From DASZZX01 sp036260415 (GTDB taxonomy: Bacteria; Actinomycetota; Nitriliruptoria; Nitriliruptorales; JAHWKO01): a DNA stretch of 13,429 bases. Of the stretch, positions 13,420 to 13,429 are shown piece after piece. The notes under the pieces are model-generated. The model was not told the origin of the DNA. It did not search any database and worked only from the letters and a program-made list of their open reading frames with translations. The DNA lies in NCBI GenBank assembly GCA_036260415.1, contig DASZZX010000004.1, positions 1-13,429 of the forward strand, in the 5' to 3' direction. Numbering within the stretch: the first letter of the stretch is position 1; each line of letters opens with the position of its first letter. The position numbers and the translations under genes are program-made.

Positions 13420-13429
13420 AGATTCCACC

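Noticed and set aside
1..13429. CRISPR array, tRNA, rRNA, integrase or transposase
   Set aside because: No regularly spaced repeats, no cloverleaf or rRNA sequence and no recombinase motifs were seen on either strand.

Overview
The window is very G+C-rich DNA with strong G/C preference at third codon positions, frequent GTG and TTG starts, and short A/G-rich ribosome binding sites. With the gene families seen (LpqC-type esterase, DUF2231, DoxX, a SufR-like helix-turn-helix regulator), this points to an actinobacterium, perhaps a soil or deep-branching lineage. I cannot name the species. There are no rRNA or tRNA genes, no CRISPR array and no intact mobile element.

Left part (1-2537, minus strand): a 5'-truncated ABC transporter ATPase runs off the left edge. 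Next comes a two-gene unit: a 107-residue protein that looks like a free-standing protease prodomain, followed 13 bases later by a subtilisin-family (S8) peptidase with its own related prodomain. Neither has a signal peptide. This pair is the most unusual object in the window. About 540 bases without a convincing gene lie upstream.

Centre (2538-7012): a FAD-dependent oxidoreductase fused to a C-terminal Rieske [2Fe-2S] domain (minus), a gene-poor stretch, a decayed LpqC/PHB-depolymerase-like esterase (plus; frameshifted, deleted, catalytic residues lost), a dihydrofolate reductase/RibD C-terminal family protein (plus), and convergent to it a DUF2231 membrane protein (minus).

Right-centre (7116-9861, minus): a secreted protein of unknown function, a membrane-anchored conserved protein of unknown function with an OmpR-type direct-repeat site upstream, and an AadA-like aminoglycoside nucleotidyltransferase. 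A remnant-rich stretch follows (9862-10299).

Right end (10300-13429): a SufR-like regulator with a cysteine cluster suited to an Fe-S centre faces a tight operon, DoxX-like membrane protein - GTP cyclohydrolase I (FolE) - NAD(P)H:ferredoxin/rubredoxin-type reductase. The operon has overlapping start/stop codons, a good sigma70-like promoter and a terminal hairpin. The arrangement suggests a redox- or metal-responsive unit that joins pterin synthesis with electron transfer.
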